From positions 1 through 64,000 of the forward strand of contig NZ_BBOX01000001.1 of assembly GCF_001553455.1 (NCBI RefSeq): DNA of 64,000 nucleotides. The letters run 5' to 3'. The position numbers and the translations under genes are program-made. The DNA comes from Streptomyces hygroscopicus subsp. hygroscopicus (lineage in GTDB: Bacteria > Actinomycetota > Actinomycetes > Streptomycetales > Streptomycetaceae). Under the pieces are notes generated by a model that searched no databases, was not told where the DNA came from, and saw only the letters and a program-made list of their open reading frames with translations. Of the stretch, positions 24,908 through 34,523 are shown one piece after another (positions within the stretch are counted from its first letter, which is position 1; the number at the start of each line of letters is the position of its first letter).

Positions 24908-26536
24908 ATGACAGGCACCTCCACGCCGACGCACGACGTCGCCATCGTGGGCTTCGGTCCCGTCGGCCAGATGCTGGCCCTGCTGCTGGGCCGGCAGGGG
25001 CACGACGTCATCGCCGTCGAGCGCTGGCCCAGCCCCTACGACCTGCCCCGGGCGGTGCACTTCGACCACGAGATCGGCCGGATCTTCCAGGCCGCCGGGG
25101 TCGGTGAGCAGGTCCGCGCGGTCACCGACCCCGTGCCCGACCACTACGAATGGCGCAACCACGCCGGCGAGGCGCTCGTCCGCATCGACTGGTCGGGCCT
25201 GGGCCCGTCCGGCTGGCCGACCGCGAGCTTCTTCTGCCAGCCCCAGCTGGAGGCCGTCCTCGCCGAGGCCGCCGAGCACCTGCCCACGGTCACGGTTCGC
25301 CGCGGCTGCGAAGCCGTCGGCCTCGTTCACGACGAGGATCACGTCCGGCTGACCACGAACGGACCCGACGGGCCGGGCACGATCCGCGCCCGCTACGTCA
25401 TCGGCGCCGACGGCGCCAACAGCTTCGTCCGCTCAGCGATGGCCACCACCGTCACCGACCTCGGCTTCTTCTACGACTGGCTGATCGTCGACACCCTTCC
25501 GCACGAGCAGAGGACGTGGTCGCCGATGAACTGGCAGCTGTGCGACCCGCGGCGCCCCACCACCATCGTCTCCGGCGGCCCCGGGCGGCGCCGCTGGGAG
25601 TTCCTTCGCCTGCCGCATGAGAGCATCGAGGAACTCAACACCCTCAAGGCCGCCTGGCGGCTGCTGGAACCCTGGGGCCGCACCCCGGAGAACACCACGA
25701 TCGAGCGGCACACCGTCTACACCTTCCAGGCCCGCTGGGTGAACCGCTGGCGCGAGGGCCGGCTGATCCTCGCCGGGGACGCCGCCCACCAGATGCCGCC
25801 CTTCGCCGGCCAGGGCATGTGCTCCGGCATGCGCGACGCCGTCAACCTCGCGTGGAAGCTCGGCCTCGTCCTGACCGGCCGGGCCGACGCCGGCCTGCTC
25901 AACACCTACACCTCCGAGCGCAGCGAGCACGTCCAGCACGCCATCGGCATGTCGATGGCCCTCGGCCAGGTCATCTGCGTCCTCGACCCTGACGACGCCG
26001 CGGCCCGCGACGCCCGCATGATCGCCGCCGGCGCCGACCCGCAGCACGCCCTGCCGCCCACACCACCGCCGGTCCTCGGCGACGGTGTGCTCCAGCGGAC
26101 CCCGGACGGCAACCGGGCGCCCGGCGCCGGGCATCTCGCCCCGCAGTACGAACTCACCCACCAGGGCCGCACCGCCCTGCTGGACGACCTCACCGGCGGC
26201 GGCTTCACCGTCCTGACCGACGGCGACGCCCCGCTGGCCGCCCTCGACGACACCGACCGCGCCTTCCTCACCGACATAGGCGCCCACATCGTCGCCCTGT
26301 TCGAGAACAGCGCACCGCCCGAGGGCTACCTCGACGCCCCCGACGGCTACCTCCCCCACCTGCGCGAACACGGCCACGCCGCCGCCATCGTACGGCCTGA
26401 CTTCTACCTGTTCGGTGCCGCGGGCGACGGGGCCGGGCTGCACGACCTGGTCAGGCAGCTGCGCGAGCACCTGCGGCGGCCCGCAGCCCGGGCAGCCGGC
26501 GTGCCGCAGCCGCTGCTGACCGCCGCCGAACAGTAG
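24908..26536 (+). CDS. FAD-dependent aromatic hydroxylase (MhpA-like)
   Basis: 542 residues of a class-A flavoprotein monooxygenase. The FAD loop GFGPVG lies at 15-20, the DG motif in VIGADGANSFVRSA at about 165-178, and the GD motif in LILAGDAAHQMPPFAGQGMC at about 288-307. A C-terminal thioredoxin-like domain is present, as in MhpA-type enzymes. These hydroxylate phenolic acids with NAD(P)H and O2, giving the ring-diol used by the extradiol dioxygenase just upstream. Substrate not determinable. The regulator and order of genes resemble 3-hydroxyphenylpropionate-like routes, but MhpC/MhpD/MhpE are not here. Confidence 0.92.
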   Translation: MTGTSTPTHDVAIVGFGPVGQMLALLLGRQGHDVIAVERWPSPYDLPRAVHFDHEIGRIFQAAGVGEQVRAVTDPVPDHYEWRNHAGEALVRIDWSGLGPSGWPTASFFCQPQLEAVLAEAAEHLPTVTVRRGCEAVGLVHDEDHVRLTTNGPDGPGTIRARYVIGADGANSFVRSAMATTVTDLGFFYDWLIVDTLPHEQRTWSPMNWQLCDPRRPTTIVSGGPGRRRWEFLRLPHESIEELNTLKAAWRLLEPWGRTPENTTIERHTVYTFQARWVNRWREGRLILAGDAAHQMPPFAGQGMCSGMRDAVNLAWKLGLVLTGRADAGLLNTYTSERSEHVQHAIGMSMALGQVICVLDPDDAAARDARMIAAGADPQHALPPTPPPVLGDGVLQRTPDGNRAPGAGHLAPQYELTHQGRTALLDDLTGGGFTVLTDGDAPLAALDDTDRAFLTDIGAHIVALFENSAPPEGYLDAPDGYLPHLREHGHAAAIVRPDFYLFGAAGDGAGLHDLVRQLREHLRRPAARAAGVPQPLLTAAEQ

Positions 26537-26912
26537 CCAGGCGACCGTGTGGCCGCCACGGCCCCCGGCGTGCGCACCGAGCGGATCCGGCCGCCACCGC
26601 CGACCGGTACACATCCCCGGGGCCGCGGCACAGGGGGTGCAACCACTTCCGCCGGTGCGGTGGTCCCGGACAGCCACCGGACACGGCGGACCGGCAGTCA
26701 CACCCGCCGCCCCCGAGCACCGCCCCGGCCGTACCCTGTCCGAGGTTGCCCTGCCTCGCGGCCGGGACGGATCCTGCCCCCGGACAGACCCGGCGCCATA
26801 CGGCTGGAACGTCAGCCACGACCGACGGCCGGGCGCGATCACCTGCGCACGACGGGTCACGTGAGGACCCGCCCCGTCCACCCGGGCACGAGCACGCACC
26901 GGGAGAGCAGCG
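26537..26912. other. Non-coding gap inside catabolic operon
   Basis: 376 bp between the hydroxylase and the first amidohydrolase. No frame on either strand looks like a protein. It may hold a secondary promoter or mark a lost gene; no repeat or hairpin stands out. Confidence 0.4.
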
Positions 26913-28016
26913 TTGACCGACCAGCCACCCCCCGCTCCCACCGCATCCCGCACGGCGCTCACCCACGTCCGGGTATGCGACGGCGACCGGCTCACCGAAC
27001 CACGCACCGTCGTGATCGACGGTGCGGCCATCAGCGCCGACACCTCCACCCACGGCGCGCAGGTGATCGACGGTCACGGCATGGTCCTGCTGCCCGGCCT
27101 CATCGACGCCCACGTCCATCTGCACGGCCCCGGCACGCTGGAACAGCTGTGCTCCCACGGCGTCACCACCGCGCTCGACATGGCCACCTGGCCACCCCAG
27201 TTCCTCACCTCTCTGCGGGGCACCCCTGGCGTCACCGACATCCGCGGCGCCGGGACCCCCGCCATCGGGCCGGGCGGCCCCCACGCCCGCATTCCGGGCA
27301 TGGCCAACGACGCCATCGTGCGCACCCCACAGCAGGCCGGTGAGTTCGTCGCGGCACAGGTGTCCGCCGGATCCGACTACATCAAGATCGTGGCGGAAGC
27401 CCCCGGAGACGGCGGTCCTGACCAGGAAACGATGAACGCGCTCGTCGCCGCAGCCCGCACCCACGGCAAACGCACCGTGGCCCACGCCGTCACCTCCGGC
27501 GCCTGCACGATGGCCCTGAACGCCGACGTCGACCTCGTCACCCACATCCCCCTCGACCGACCACTGGACCAGGCCGACATCGCCCGCATGGCCGAGGGGA
27601 AAAAGGCGGTCATCCCCACGCTGACCATGATGGAGGGCACCGCCGCAGCACGCGGCGTCCCCCACGCCTACCGGACCGCCCGCCGCAACCTCGCCGCCCT
27701 GCACCGGGCCGGCATCCCCATCCTCGCCGGAACCGACGCCAACACCCAGCCCGGCGTCCCCCACCACGTTCCACACGGCACGAGCCTGCACCACGAACTG
27801 GAACTTCTCGTCGACGCGGGACTCACCCCCGCCGAGGCCCTGCGATCGGCCACCACCGTGCCTGCCCGCGTCTTCGGCCTGACCGACCGAGGCGCCATCG
27901 CCGCGGGAGGGCGCGCCGATCTCGTGCTCGTCGACGGCGATCCCCTCACGGACATCCACGCAACTCGTGCCATCCACCGCATCTGGTGCGGTGGCGCCGA
28001 ACACCGACCCGCCTGA
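26913..28016 (+). CDS. Amidohydrolase family metal-dependent hydrolase
   Basis: A 367-residue amidohydrolase of the imidazolonepropionase/prolidase-like branch. The metal motif HVHLHG sits at 67-72, a candidate carboxylated lysine in YIKIVAEAP, further ligands in KRTVAHAVTSG and LVTHIPLDRP, and the catalytic Asp in ILAGTDAN. TTG 26913 follows GGGAGAG by five bases. It probably hydrolyses a cyclic or amide bond in the pathway substrate or intermediate, in the cytosol. It is followed 24 bp later by the ACMSD-like gene. Confidence 0.88.
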   Translation: MTDQPPPAPTASRTALTHVRVCDGDRLTEPRTVVIDGAAISADTSTHGAQVIDGHGMVLLPGLIDAHVHLHGPGTLEQLCSHGVTTALDMATWPPQFLTSLRGTPGVTDIRGAGTPAIGPGGPHARIPGMANDAIVRTPQQAGEFVAAQVSAGSDYIKIVAEAPGDGGPDQETMNALVAAARTHGKRTVAHAVTSGACTMALNADVDLVTHIPLDRPLDQADIARMAEGKKAVIPTLTMMEGTAAARGVPHAYRTARRNLAALHRAGIPILAGTDANTQPGVPHHVPHGTSLHHELELLVDAGLTPAEALRSATTVPARVFGLTDRGAIAAGGRADLVLVDGDPLTDIHATRAIHRIWCGGAEHRPA

Positions 28017-28040
28017 GCCCGCACCACGAGAAGGCCGACT

Positions 28041-29024
28041 GTGATGAACACCAGCCGCACCCCTTTGATCGACGTGCACGCCCACTTCCTCACCCCGCGC
28101 TACGTGGAGGCCGCGCAGGACGCCGGGCACACCCGCCCCGACGGCATGGCCGCCTGGCCCACCTGGCATCCCGAGCGCCACCTGGAACTCATGGACGAGT
28201 GGGGCATCGCCACCTCACTGCTGTCCATTTCCTCTCCCGGCACCCACTTCGGTGACGACCGGGCAGCCCGCACCCTCAGCCGGCATGTGAACGAGACGGG
28301 TGCCGACCTCAAACGCCGGCACCCGGCCCGCTTCGGGCACTTCGCCTCGCTTCCCCTGCCAGATGTCGATGCCGCCCTTGACGAACTCGCCTACGCCATG
28401 GACCAGCTCGGCAGCGACGGCGTCACTCTGAAAACCAACGCACACGGGGTCTACCTCGGTGACGCCCGCTTCGAGCCCCTGCTCGCCGAACTCCACCGTC
28501 GCCGTACACCCGTCTTCGTCCATCCCACCTCCCCGCCCCACTTCGAAGCCGTATCCCTCGGGCGCCCGCGGCCCATGCTGGAATTCATCTTCGACTCCAC
28601 CCGCACCGTCAGCGACCTCGTGTTCAACCACCGCCTGGAGCAGTACCCCGACATCGAGTGGATCTTCACGCACGGAGCCGGCGCCCTGCCCCTGCTCACC
28701 CAGCGGATGGAACTTTTCCGCAACGTGTTCGCCACCGACACCCAGACGACATCTGCCGACACCGAGACCGAGCCGGTACCCCAGCAGGTGAGCTGCCTCT
28801 GGTTCGACATTGCCGGAACCCCGTTCCCCCACCAACTCCCCGCTCTGAGCGCCGCCTTCGGCACCGATCGGATCCTCTACGGCAGCGACTACTGCTTCAC
28901 CCCGGCCGCCGGCACTGCCGCCCAGGTCGCATCCCTCGACGAAGCACCGCAGCCGGCAGGCAGCACCTGGCGGGCCCTGACCACCTGCAATGCCCGACGG
29001 CTCTTCCCCCGTCTGGGGGCATGA
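28041..29024 (+). CDS. ACMSD-like amidohydrolase (decarboxylase type)
   Basis: A 327-residue TIM-barrel amidohydrolase_2 protein. His13 and His15 (DVHAHF) bind metal; other ligands lie in RTPVFVHPTSPP, WIFTHGAGALP and RILYGSDYCF. Relatives decarboxylate aromatic or muconate acids (aminocarboxymuconate semialdehyde, gamma-resorcylate, 5-carboxyvanillate), so a non-oxidative decarboxylation of a pathway acid is likely. GTG 28041 has GAGAAGG six bases upstream. It ends the plus-strand operon, whose end abuts a decayed minus-strand gene. Confidence 0.9.
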   Translation: MMNTSRTPLIDVHAHFLTPRYVEAAQDAGHTRPDGMAAWPTWHPERHLELMDEWGIATSLLSISSPGTHFGDDRAARTLSRHVNETGADLKRRHPARFGHFASLPLPDVDAALDELAYAMDQLGSDGVTLKTNAHGVYLGDARFEPLLAELHRRRTPVFVHPTSPPHFEAVSLGRPRPMLEFIFDSTRTVSDLVFNHRLEQYPDIEWIFTHGAGALPLLTQRMELFRNVFATDTQTTSADTETEPVPQQVSCLWFDIAGTPFPHQLPALSAAFGTDRILYGSDYCFTPAAGTAAQVASLDEAPQPAGSTWRALTTCNARRLFPRLGA

Positions 29025-29029
29025 CGGGG

Positions 29030-29566
29030 TCGTACTCCCTGAGGTTCTGCGGCGGCTCCTCCCGCCTCCCGGAAAGCTGCGCGGCGAAAGATCCGAATCG
29101 GTCGCGCGCACGGCGTCGCCGCCCTGCCGCCCCGCCAGGGTGCCGAGCGAGGGCGCCGGGGACGTAGTCGTAGCCGACAGCGGGCAGCAGCACCGATCCC
29201 GTCCCGCGGCCACGGTCATGGACGCGGTCGCGCAGGGCGCGGACGAAGCCGACCTCACCGGTGGAGTCGATGGAGTGCGCGCCGCTGTCCGGCGGCCGCC
29301 TGTGCCACGGGATGTCCGTAGCGTTTGAAGGGGCCGACCGTGGTGACGAGGACATCGCCGGGGCGCAGCAGTGTGCGTACGCTCATGGGATCGCCTGCGT
29401 CGGCGGTCGCGGGCGCGAGTCCGCCGTGCCGCGCGGTGAGGGCGGCCATGGCGGCGGGGTTGCGTCCGGCCAGGACCGGTCCGAGACCGCGGCACAGCAG
29501 CATGGCGTCGAGGTTGAGGGAGCCGGTGCAGCCGGTGGCGCCGAGGAGGATGATGCGGCTGGTCAT
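29030..29566 (-). pseudogene. Saccharopine-dehydrogenase-like enoyl reductase, frameshifted
   Basis: From ATG 29566: SRIILLGATGCTGSLNLDAM is the NADP-binding start of a trans-acting-enoyl-reductase/saccharopine-dehydrogenase-like protein. At about 29291 the frame shifts: the continuation GAHSIDSTGEVGFVRALRDR and VGYDYVPGALA is in a second frame, and LAGRQGGDAVRATDSDL in a third. The C-terminal two-thirds are absent. The gene is dead, and its end abuts the amidohydrolase. Confidence 0.75.
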
Positions 29567-29746
29567 GTCCGGGTCCTCGCCCCGACAGCGGCCACGGGGA
29601 CATGGCGGTGCGCAAAGTTGGGCGCCGGCACGCTCGTGCCCGCCCCGGCGCTCTTCGCCCCGGGCCGCCTCGTCGAAGCCGATGTCACCGCCGCCGCCCT
29701 CCCCTGGCCGCCTGCAGCGGCCGGGCGGGGTGGCGGCGGTGGCCCG

Positions 29747-30238
29747 TCACGAACCCAGCCGGTGAAAATCGCGGTTGTGGTAGACGAGTCCGTCGGCGTC
29801 ACCCCGCACGTGGATCTCTTCCACACGGATGAAGAGAACGCTGTGCGAACCCATCGGCGTGCGCCCGGACAGAGTGCCGGTCATGGTCACCGGCGCGTCG
29901 CGCAGCACCGGCACCGGGTAGGCCGGCGCCCAGATGTTCCAGGCGAAGCGCTCGTCCATCGCCACGTTCGTTGCTCCGGAGAAGTGCCGCGCCAGTTCCG
30001 CCTGGTCCCCGCCGAGGACGTTCAGCGCGACCCGGCCATTGCTGACGAAGACGTCGTGCATGGCGCTGCTCCGGTTGACGCACGCCAGGACGGTCGGCGG
30101 GGAGTCCGTGACCGAGCAGACGGCACTCAGTGTGATTCCGCACCGGCCGCCGGGGCCGTCGGTGGTGAGAATGCTGACAGCCGCCGCCAGGTGTGCCATG
30201 GCGTCCCGGAATTCGGCGCGAGTCGCTGTGATGGTCAT
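29747..30238 (-). CDS. Flavin reductase (HpaC/HsaB-like)
   Basis: A 163-residue flavin:NAD(P)H oxidoreductase that would supply reduced flavin to the monooxygenase just upstream. Family blocks seen: FRDAMAHLAAAVSILTTDGP, GRCGITLSAVCSVTDSPPTV and ARHFSGATNVAMDERF. ATG 30238 after a GGGGCGG is the best family fit; an in-frame ATG at 30280 is possible. It lies directly behind the oxygenase gene on the same strand, as in HsaAB-type pairs. Confidence 0.9.
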   Translation of the reverse strand: MTITATRAEFRDAMAHLAAAVSILTTDGPGGRCGITLSAVCSVTDSPPTVLACVNRSSAMHDVFVSNGRVALNVLGGDQAELARHFSGATNVAMDERFAWNIWAPAYPVPVLRDAPVTMTGTLSGRTPMGSHSVLFIRVEEIHVRGDADGLVYHNRDFHRLGS

Positions 30239-30293
30239 GTTGTTTCCGCCCCTGTCCCACTCGTTCGGGTTCGTGCTCATGCGGCGTTCGGCG

Positions 30294-31472
30294 TCAGATG
30301 TTCGTGGCGATGGGCTCGTCGTCACCGGTCAGTGCCCGCCCGTAGGCCTCGCGGGCCAACTGCGTGTTGAGGAAGCCATGGCGGCCGGCCGCCTCCAGGT
30401 CACGCCAGGCGCGCTGCAGCGGGTTGGCCTCGGCGAACCCGCTCGCGCCGTGGATGTCGAGCAGCCGTGACATCGCCTGCCGGCAGTTCTCCACCGCGGT
30501 GGAGACGTCCATGCGCGCGCGGGCCCGCTCCACCAGACTCATGGCGCTGCCGGACGCGACCGCCCCGTCGATCGCGTCGGTCGCGCGGCGGGTGTGCAGC
30601 CGGGCGGTGTCCAGATGCTGCGTTGCCTCGGCCAGCCAGAGCTGGGTCACCACCGCCTCCGGAGCGGAGGGGTACCGGCTGTAGACGATTTTCTTCTTCG
30701 CCGCCAACGTCTGGTGCACGATGTCCAGCGCCCCGTGCGTGGCGCCGAGCAGCGGGCCCGCCATCATGGCCGATCCGCCGATCCCGCTCAGGATCACCTG
30801 CTCCGCGGTCCGGGGGCCCTTGGGGGTGAGGACCCGTTCGGCCGGTACGAAGACGTCCGAAGCGACGATCGTGTGGCTGCCGCTGCCGCGCATACCGGCG
30901 ACCCACCAGTCCTCGTCGATGGTCAGGTCACTCATCGGGACGGCGAGGCCGTGCACGGTCGGGCCGCCTTCCTCGACGGTGCCGGTGGCCAGGACCATCG
31001 CCCACCGCGCATGGGTGCAGCCCGAGGCGTACCCCCACCGCCCGGTCAGCCGGACTCCTCCGTCGACAGGTTCCACCCGGCCGGCAGTCGGATTGAGCGA
31101 ACCGCACAGCCAGGAGTCCGGACCCTCGCCGTACAGGACGGAATTGAGGGCGGGGCTCTTCGGAGTAACGGCGATCTGCCCACTCACTCCCACCACCCAG
31201 GCGGTGGAGGCACAGCCGCGTCCCAGTTCGGCCGTCACCTCGGTCAGCGTCCCGATGCCCTGGCCGTAGCCACCGTACTCGACGGGTACGCACAGTCGCG
31301 CGAACCCGGCCTCGGTGATCAGCGCGAGGCTCACGTCGCTCAGCCGCCGCCGCTCCTCGGTCTCGGCGGCGTGCTGCCTGAGCAGCGGCACAAGTGCGGC
31401 GGCGCGCGCCACGAGCTCCTCGCGTGCGGGCACCGCGCTGGTTTCGTCGTGTCCGACGGCCGTCATCGTCAT
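30294..31472 (-). CDS. Flavin-dependent monooxygenase (HsaA/acyl-CoA-DH fold)
   Basis: A 392-residue member of the acyl-CoA-dehydrogenase fold group D monooxygenases (HsaA/HpaB-like oxygenase components). It has the N-terminal helical domain, the beta domain with RWGYASGCTHARWAMVLATG, and the C-terminal helical bundle ending with HGASGFAEANPLQRAWRDLE. It uses FMNH2/FADH2 from its partner to hydroxylate an aromatic ring. AAGGAAG precedes ATG 31472. A PucR regulator lies upstream on the same strand. Confidence 0.9.
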   Translation of the reverse strand: MTMTAVGHDETSAVPAREELVARAAALVPLLRQHAAETEERRRLSDVSLALITEAGFARLCVPVEYGGYGQGIGTLTEVTAELGRGCASTAWVVGVSGQIAVTPKSPALNSVLYGEGPDSWLCGSLNPTAGRVEPVDGGVRLTGRWGYASGCTHARWAMVLATGTVEEGGPTVHGLAVPMSDLTIDEDWWVAGMRGSGSHTIVASDVFVPAERVLTPKGPRTAEQVILSGIGGSAMMAGPLLGATHGALDIVHQTLAAKKKIVYSRYPSAPEAVVTQLWLAEATQHLDTARLHTRRATDAIDGAVASGSAMSLVERARARMDVSTAVENCRQAMSRLLDIHGASGFAEANPLQRAWRDLEAAGRHGFLNTQLAREAYGRALTGDDEPIATNI

Positions 31473-31568
31473 GATCGCTTCCTTGGATGTCTCGGTCCGG
31501 GCTCACGCCCCGATGCGACCGAGTCAAGCCGAGCGACGCGACGCGTCTCTTGTGACGGCGACCAGAGT

Positions 31569-32891
31569 TCAGTCCGCTCTTTGCGACGGCGGCCCGAAGA
31601 CCTCGACGAAGTTGAGGGCCGCGTGCACCGCCAGCCGGTCCTCCTTCACCGGACGCCCGCGCAGTTGCTCGGCCTTCTTCACCCGGTACAGCACGGTGTT
31701 CTTGGCGATGTGCAGCCGTTCGGCGACAGCCGAGACGGCTCGGTCGTCGTCGAGGTAGGCGCTCAGCGTGCTCCGCAGCTCCGCCATCGCCGGGTCGTCG
31801 GCCGCAAGCGGCCCCAGCACCCGGGTCACGAACTCCGCCGCCGCGATCGGGTCGGCGTTCAGGAGGATCGGCAGCTCCAGCCGCTCGTAGTCGTACACGG
31901 GCCCCGGAGACCGTCCCACCCGGCCGGCCCGTTCGGCCGCCAGCGCCTGCTCGTGGGAGCGGCGGAAGCCGGCGAGGGCGTGTCCGGGGCGCCCCAGCGC
32001 CACGCGCAGATGTGGCGGGAGCCCTTGGTTCTGCGACGCGGACTGCCGGTCCGGGCCGGGCGTGGGCGGACCGCTGACCCTGCCTCCCCACGCCCACAAC
32101 TTGGCCGTGCCGGTGGGTACCAGCAGGACCGAGGAGCATCCGGCAGCCGTCAGCAGCCGCGTCGCGGCGTCGGCGAGTTCATCGGCGCCGCCGTCCACTT
32201 CGGTGTCGGACCAGGCGATGAGCGCCAGATGGTGCACGGTCAGATCGTAGGAGAGTCGGCTCATGGCCGCGTCACGGCTGGTCTCCCGGCCCGCGAGGAT
32301 GTCCCGTACCATCTCCTGCCGGGCCGCCGCCGCACCGGCGAGCCAGCGGTCACGGGTGACGGCGAACTCCTGTGCCATCAGAGCGCTCAGCGCGGCCATC
32401 CCCTCGAACAGGTCCGCGGACATCTGCCGCATGACCTCCGCCTGACTCTCCGCGGGCAGATGGGCACCGCACCAGTCGAAGAGTCTGCCGAGGAAGTCCG
32501 AGTGGAACAGTTGGACGCCCTGGAGCCCCACGTCCACCGACACACCCCTCGGTACGGCTTCCCTGACCAGGGCGGAGACCTCGCTGCGCAGAGCAGCGGG
32601 CGGAGTGTGGTCCCCCGACAGGGAGACGACGGCGGACAGAGCCAGAGCCTCGTAGGAACGGCGCGGCCGGAAGTGGACGTACCGGACATCGGAGAGACCG
32701 TGGACGTTCCGTCTGGCCGCCATGGCCTGACCGGCCTCGATGGCCCACCCCGCCGCGTCGCGGCCGACCCGGGCGACCACCTCGGCGACCAGCATGGGAT
32801 CGGACACGGCGGAGCCGATGACCGCCTCGTCCTCGGGCCGGAGCCGTGCCAGCCATCCCCGCTCCCGGGCCCTGAGCCCGTCCGCGCTCAC
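31569..32891 (-). CDS. PucR-family transcriptional regulator
   Basis: 440 residues: an N-terminal RsbR-like/helical sensory region, a GGDEF-like middle, and the typical C-terminal PucR helix-turn-helix (LSAYLDDDRAVSAVAERLHI, AKNTVLYRVKKAEQLRGRP). It lies 96 bp upstream of the monooxygenase gene on the same strand and probably activates it. GTG 32891 has GGAG six bases upstream. Effector unknown, likely the aromatic substrate. Confidence 0.9.
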   Translation of the reverse strand: MSADGLRARERGWLARLRPEDEAVIGSAVSDPMLVAEVVARVGRDAAGWAIEAGQAMAARRNVHGLSDVRYVHFRPRRSYEALALSAVVSLSGDHTPPAALRSEVSALVREAVPRGVSVDVGLQGVQLFHSDFLGRLFDWCGAHLPAESQAEVMRQMSADLFEGMAALSALMAQEFAVTRDRWLAGAAAARQEMVRDILAGRETSRDAAMSRLSYDLTVHHLALIAWSDTEVDGGADELADAATRLLTAAGCSSVLLVPTGTAKLWAWGGRVSGPPTPGPDRQSASQNQGLPPHLRVALGRPGHALAGFRRSHEQALAAERAGRVGRSPGPVYDYERLELPILLNADPIAAAEFVTRVLGPLAADDPAMAELRSTLSAYLDDDRAVSAVAERLHIAKNTVLYRVKKAEQLRGRPVKEDRLAVHAALNFVEVFGPPSQRAD

Positions 32892-32993
32892 CAGGCGCTC
32901 CGGCGCATGGGCCGACTGTGACTCATCTGCTGTTCCGTGTCCCCTCGTTGGTGCAGGAGAAAATTTGCTCTTGTGTGTTTTTGCGGCGTGCCG

Positions 32994-33224
32994 TCAGTGC
33001 CGTGCCCTCAGTCCGCCGATGAGCAGGCCGAGTCGGTACTCGAAGAGGCGGCCGAAGTCCGTCGCGGCGGGCGAGCAGGGCGGCGCGCGGAGCGCGGGCG
33101 CGGGCGGCCGACCGCTCCGCTCCACACCCCGCTTCCGGCCCTGCCCCCGGCCATGGCGGCGGCCTCGGCAACCCTGCGGTGGCCGGCCGCGGGACCGGGT
33201 TGACGAGGAGGACATGCGGCTCAT
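32994..33224 (-). pseudogene. TetR regulator with in-frame internal deletion
   Basis: The frame joins a TetR-like N-terminus (MSRMSSSSTRSRGRPPQG) straight to a TetR-like C-terminal helix (TDFGRLFEYRLGLLIGGLRA) with only about 30 residues of Arg/Gly-rich sequence between them. The whole helix-turn-helix and most of the ligand domain (about 120 residues) are missing. A perfect palindrome remains directly upstream. Confidence 0.4.
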
Positions 33225-33236
33225 TGTAACGGCATT

Positions 33237-33253
33237 AATGAACAACGTTCATT
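33237..33253. promoter_or_regulatory. Palindrome upstream of TetR remnant
   Basis: AATGAAC-AAC-GTTCATT is a perfect seven-base inverted repeat with a three-base centre, 13 bp upstream of the ATG at 33224. Its AT-rich content and size are typical of a TetR autoregulatory operator. The regulator itself is now broken. Confidence 0.55.
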
Positions 33254-33299
33254 TGCATCAGCGGGCTGTTTTCCGGTGATCGATGACGTGATCGTCACG

Positions 33300-33712
33300 G
33301 GTGCCGGACCGCATCTCTTCACCGTCTCCATCGACGCTGTCGAGAACTCGGCCTTCCGCGGACGGGTGCACCTCATCGACCCGGCTGCCCGGCAGGTCCC
33401 GGGAGGCAGGAGCAGGCGGGGCCGGCCGGGCAGGTCGCCGTATCCCGGGCTGGGGCGACGGCGGCCGGTCCGGTCGATGTCGTAGGTCACGCTGGTGGGG
33501 TTGAACCGGTTGCCGATGGCGTCGAGCACGCCCATGCGCTCCGCGGTGGCACGGCCGGTCTCGAACAGTCCGACGAAGTATCCGGCGGGGCGGCGCCGGG
33601 CGGCGCGCTCGACCAGCAGTGGCTCCCAGCCGGTCTCGCGCAGACGCACGGCCGCGGCCAGACCGGCGATACCTGTACCCACGATCAGGGCGCGTGGGCT
33701 TCGGGTGTCCAT
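33300..33712 (-). pseudogene. FAD-dependent monooxygenase, 5' fragment
   Basis: ATG 33712 opens a clear FAD-binding N-terminus (RALIVGTGIAGLAAAVRLRE, GWEPLLVERA) with the GxGxxG loop at about residues 12-17. After about 95 residues (PSPGYGDLPGRPRLLL) the frame changes and the sequence degrades; no GD motif or substrate domain remains. The divergent TetR gene at 33837 would have been its regulator. Confidence 0.75.
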
Positions 33713-33799
33713 GTCGTTCTCACTCTCCGAGTGCGTGCACCGAGACGAAGACCAAGCGGAGATGCCATCTCCACTTCCGTCCTCACCGTAGCACTATCC

Positions 33800-33814
33800 G
33801 GAGGAGCAACCTCC
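33800..33814. promoter_or_regulatory. Palindrome before TetR gene
   Basis: GGAGG-AGCAA-CCTCC, a five-base inverted repeat in the spacer between the monooxygenase remnant and the TetR gene, 22 bp from the TetR ATG. Candidate operator; one arm resembles a ribosome site, so chance is possible. Confidence 0.3.
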
Positions 33815-33836
33815 AGTCAGTGGGTACAGTGGAGCC

Positions 33837-34523
33837 ATGCGCCGTCGGACCGCCCCCACCCCGCCCGCCGAAAGCGCCCCCGGGACCCGCCCCCTGCGAG
33901 CCGACGCGGAACGCAACCGGCAACGCCTCATCGCCGCCGCCCGGGAGCTCTTCGCCCGCAGAGGGCTGGGGGTCACCCTCGACGACATCGCCCACCACGC
34001 GGGCGTCGGGGTCGGCACCGCCTACCGCCGCTTCGCCAACCGCGAGGCACTCGTCGAGGCGGTCTTCGAGGACCAGGCACAGGCCCTGATCGCACGCGCG
34101 GAACACGCCCTCGACCACGCGGACCCCTGGGACGGGCTCGCAGAGTTCTTCCAGGCCAGCGCCCGCCACTTCGCCGAGGACCGCGGGCTCCGCGAAGTTC
34201 TGCTGCACGGTACGCACGGCAGGACCCGCATGGCGGCCCTACGGGAACGCCTCACACCCGCGGTCGGCGCCCTGCTCGTACGCGCCCAGGAGGACGGCCG
34301 GCTCCGCGACGACGTCGAAGCGACGGACTTCCCCCTCATCCAGCTCATGCTCGGAGTCGTCACCGAGCACAGCCGGGAGGTCGCGCCGGAGCTGTGGCAG
34401 CGCTATTCAACCCTCATCCTGGACGGCCTACGCGCCGAGCGGGCCGCCCCGACTCCTCTGCCCCATCGTGCACTGGACCTGGACGAGTTCGACCAGACCA
34501 TGGCGCGGCACCACTCGTCCTGA
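33837..34523 (+). CDS. TetR-family regulator
   Basis: A 228-residue TetR protein: an N-terminal arm of about 25 residues, a helix-turn-helix at about 28-72 (RLIAAARELFARRGLGVTLD, DIAHHAGVGVGTAYRRFANR), then a helical ligand domain. It is divergent from the FAD-monooxygenase remnant, the usual arrangement for autoregulation and control of the oxygenase. The gene looks intact although its presumed target is broken. Confidence 0.9.
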   Translation: MRRRTAPTPPAESAPGTRPLRADAERNRQRLIAAARELFARRGLGVTLDDIAHHAGVGVGTAYRRFANREALVEAVFEDQAQALIARAEHALDHADPWDGLAEFFQASARHFAEDRGLREVLLHGTHGRTRMAALRERLTPAVGALLVRAQEDGRLRDDVEATDFPLIQLMLGVVTEHSREVAPELWQRYSTLILDGLRAERAAPTPLPHRALDLDEFDQTMARHHSS

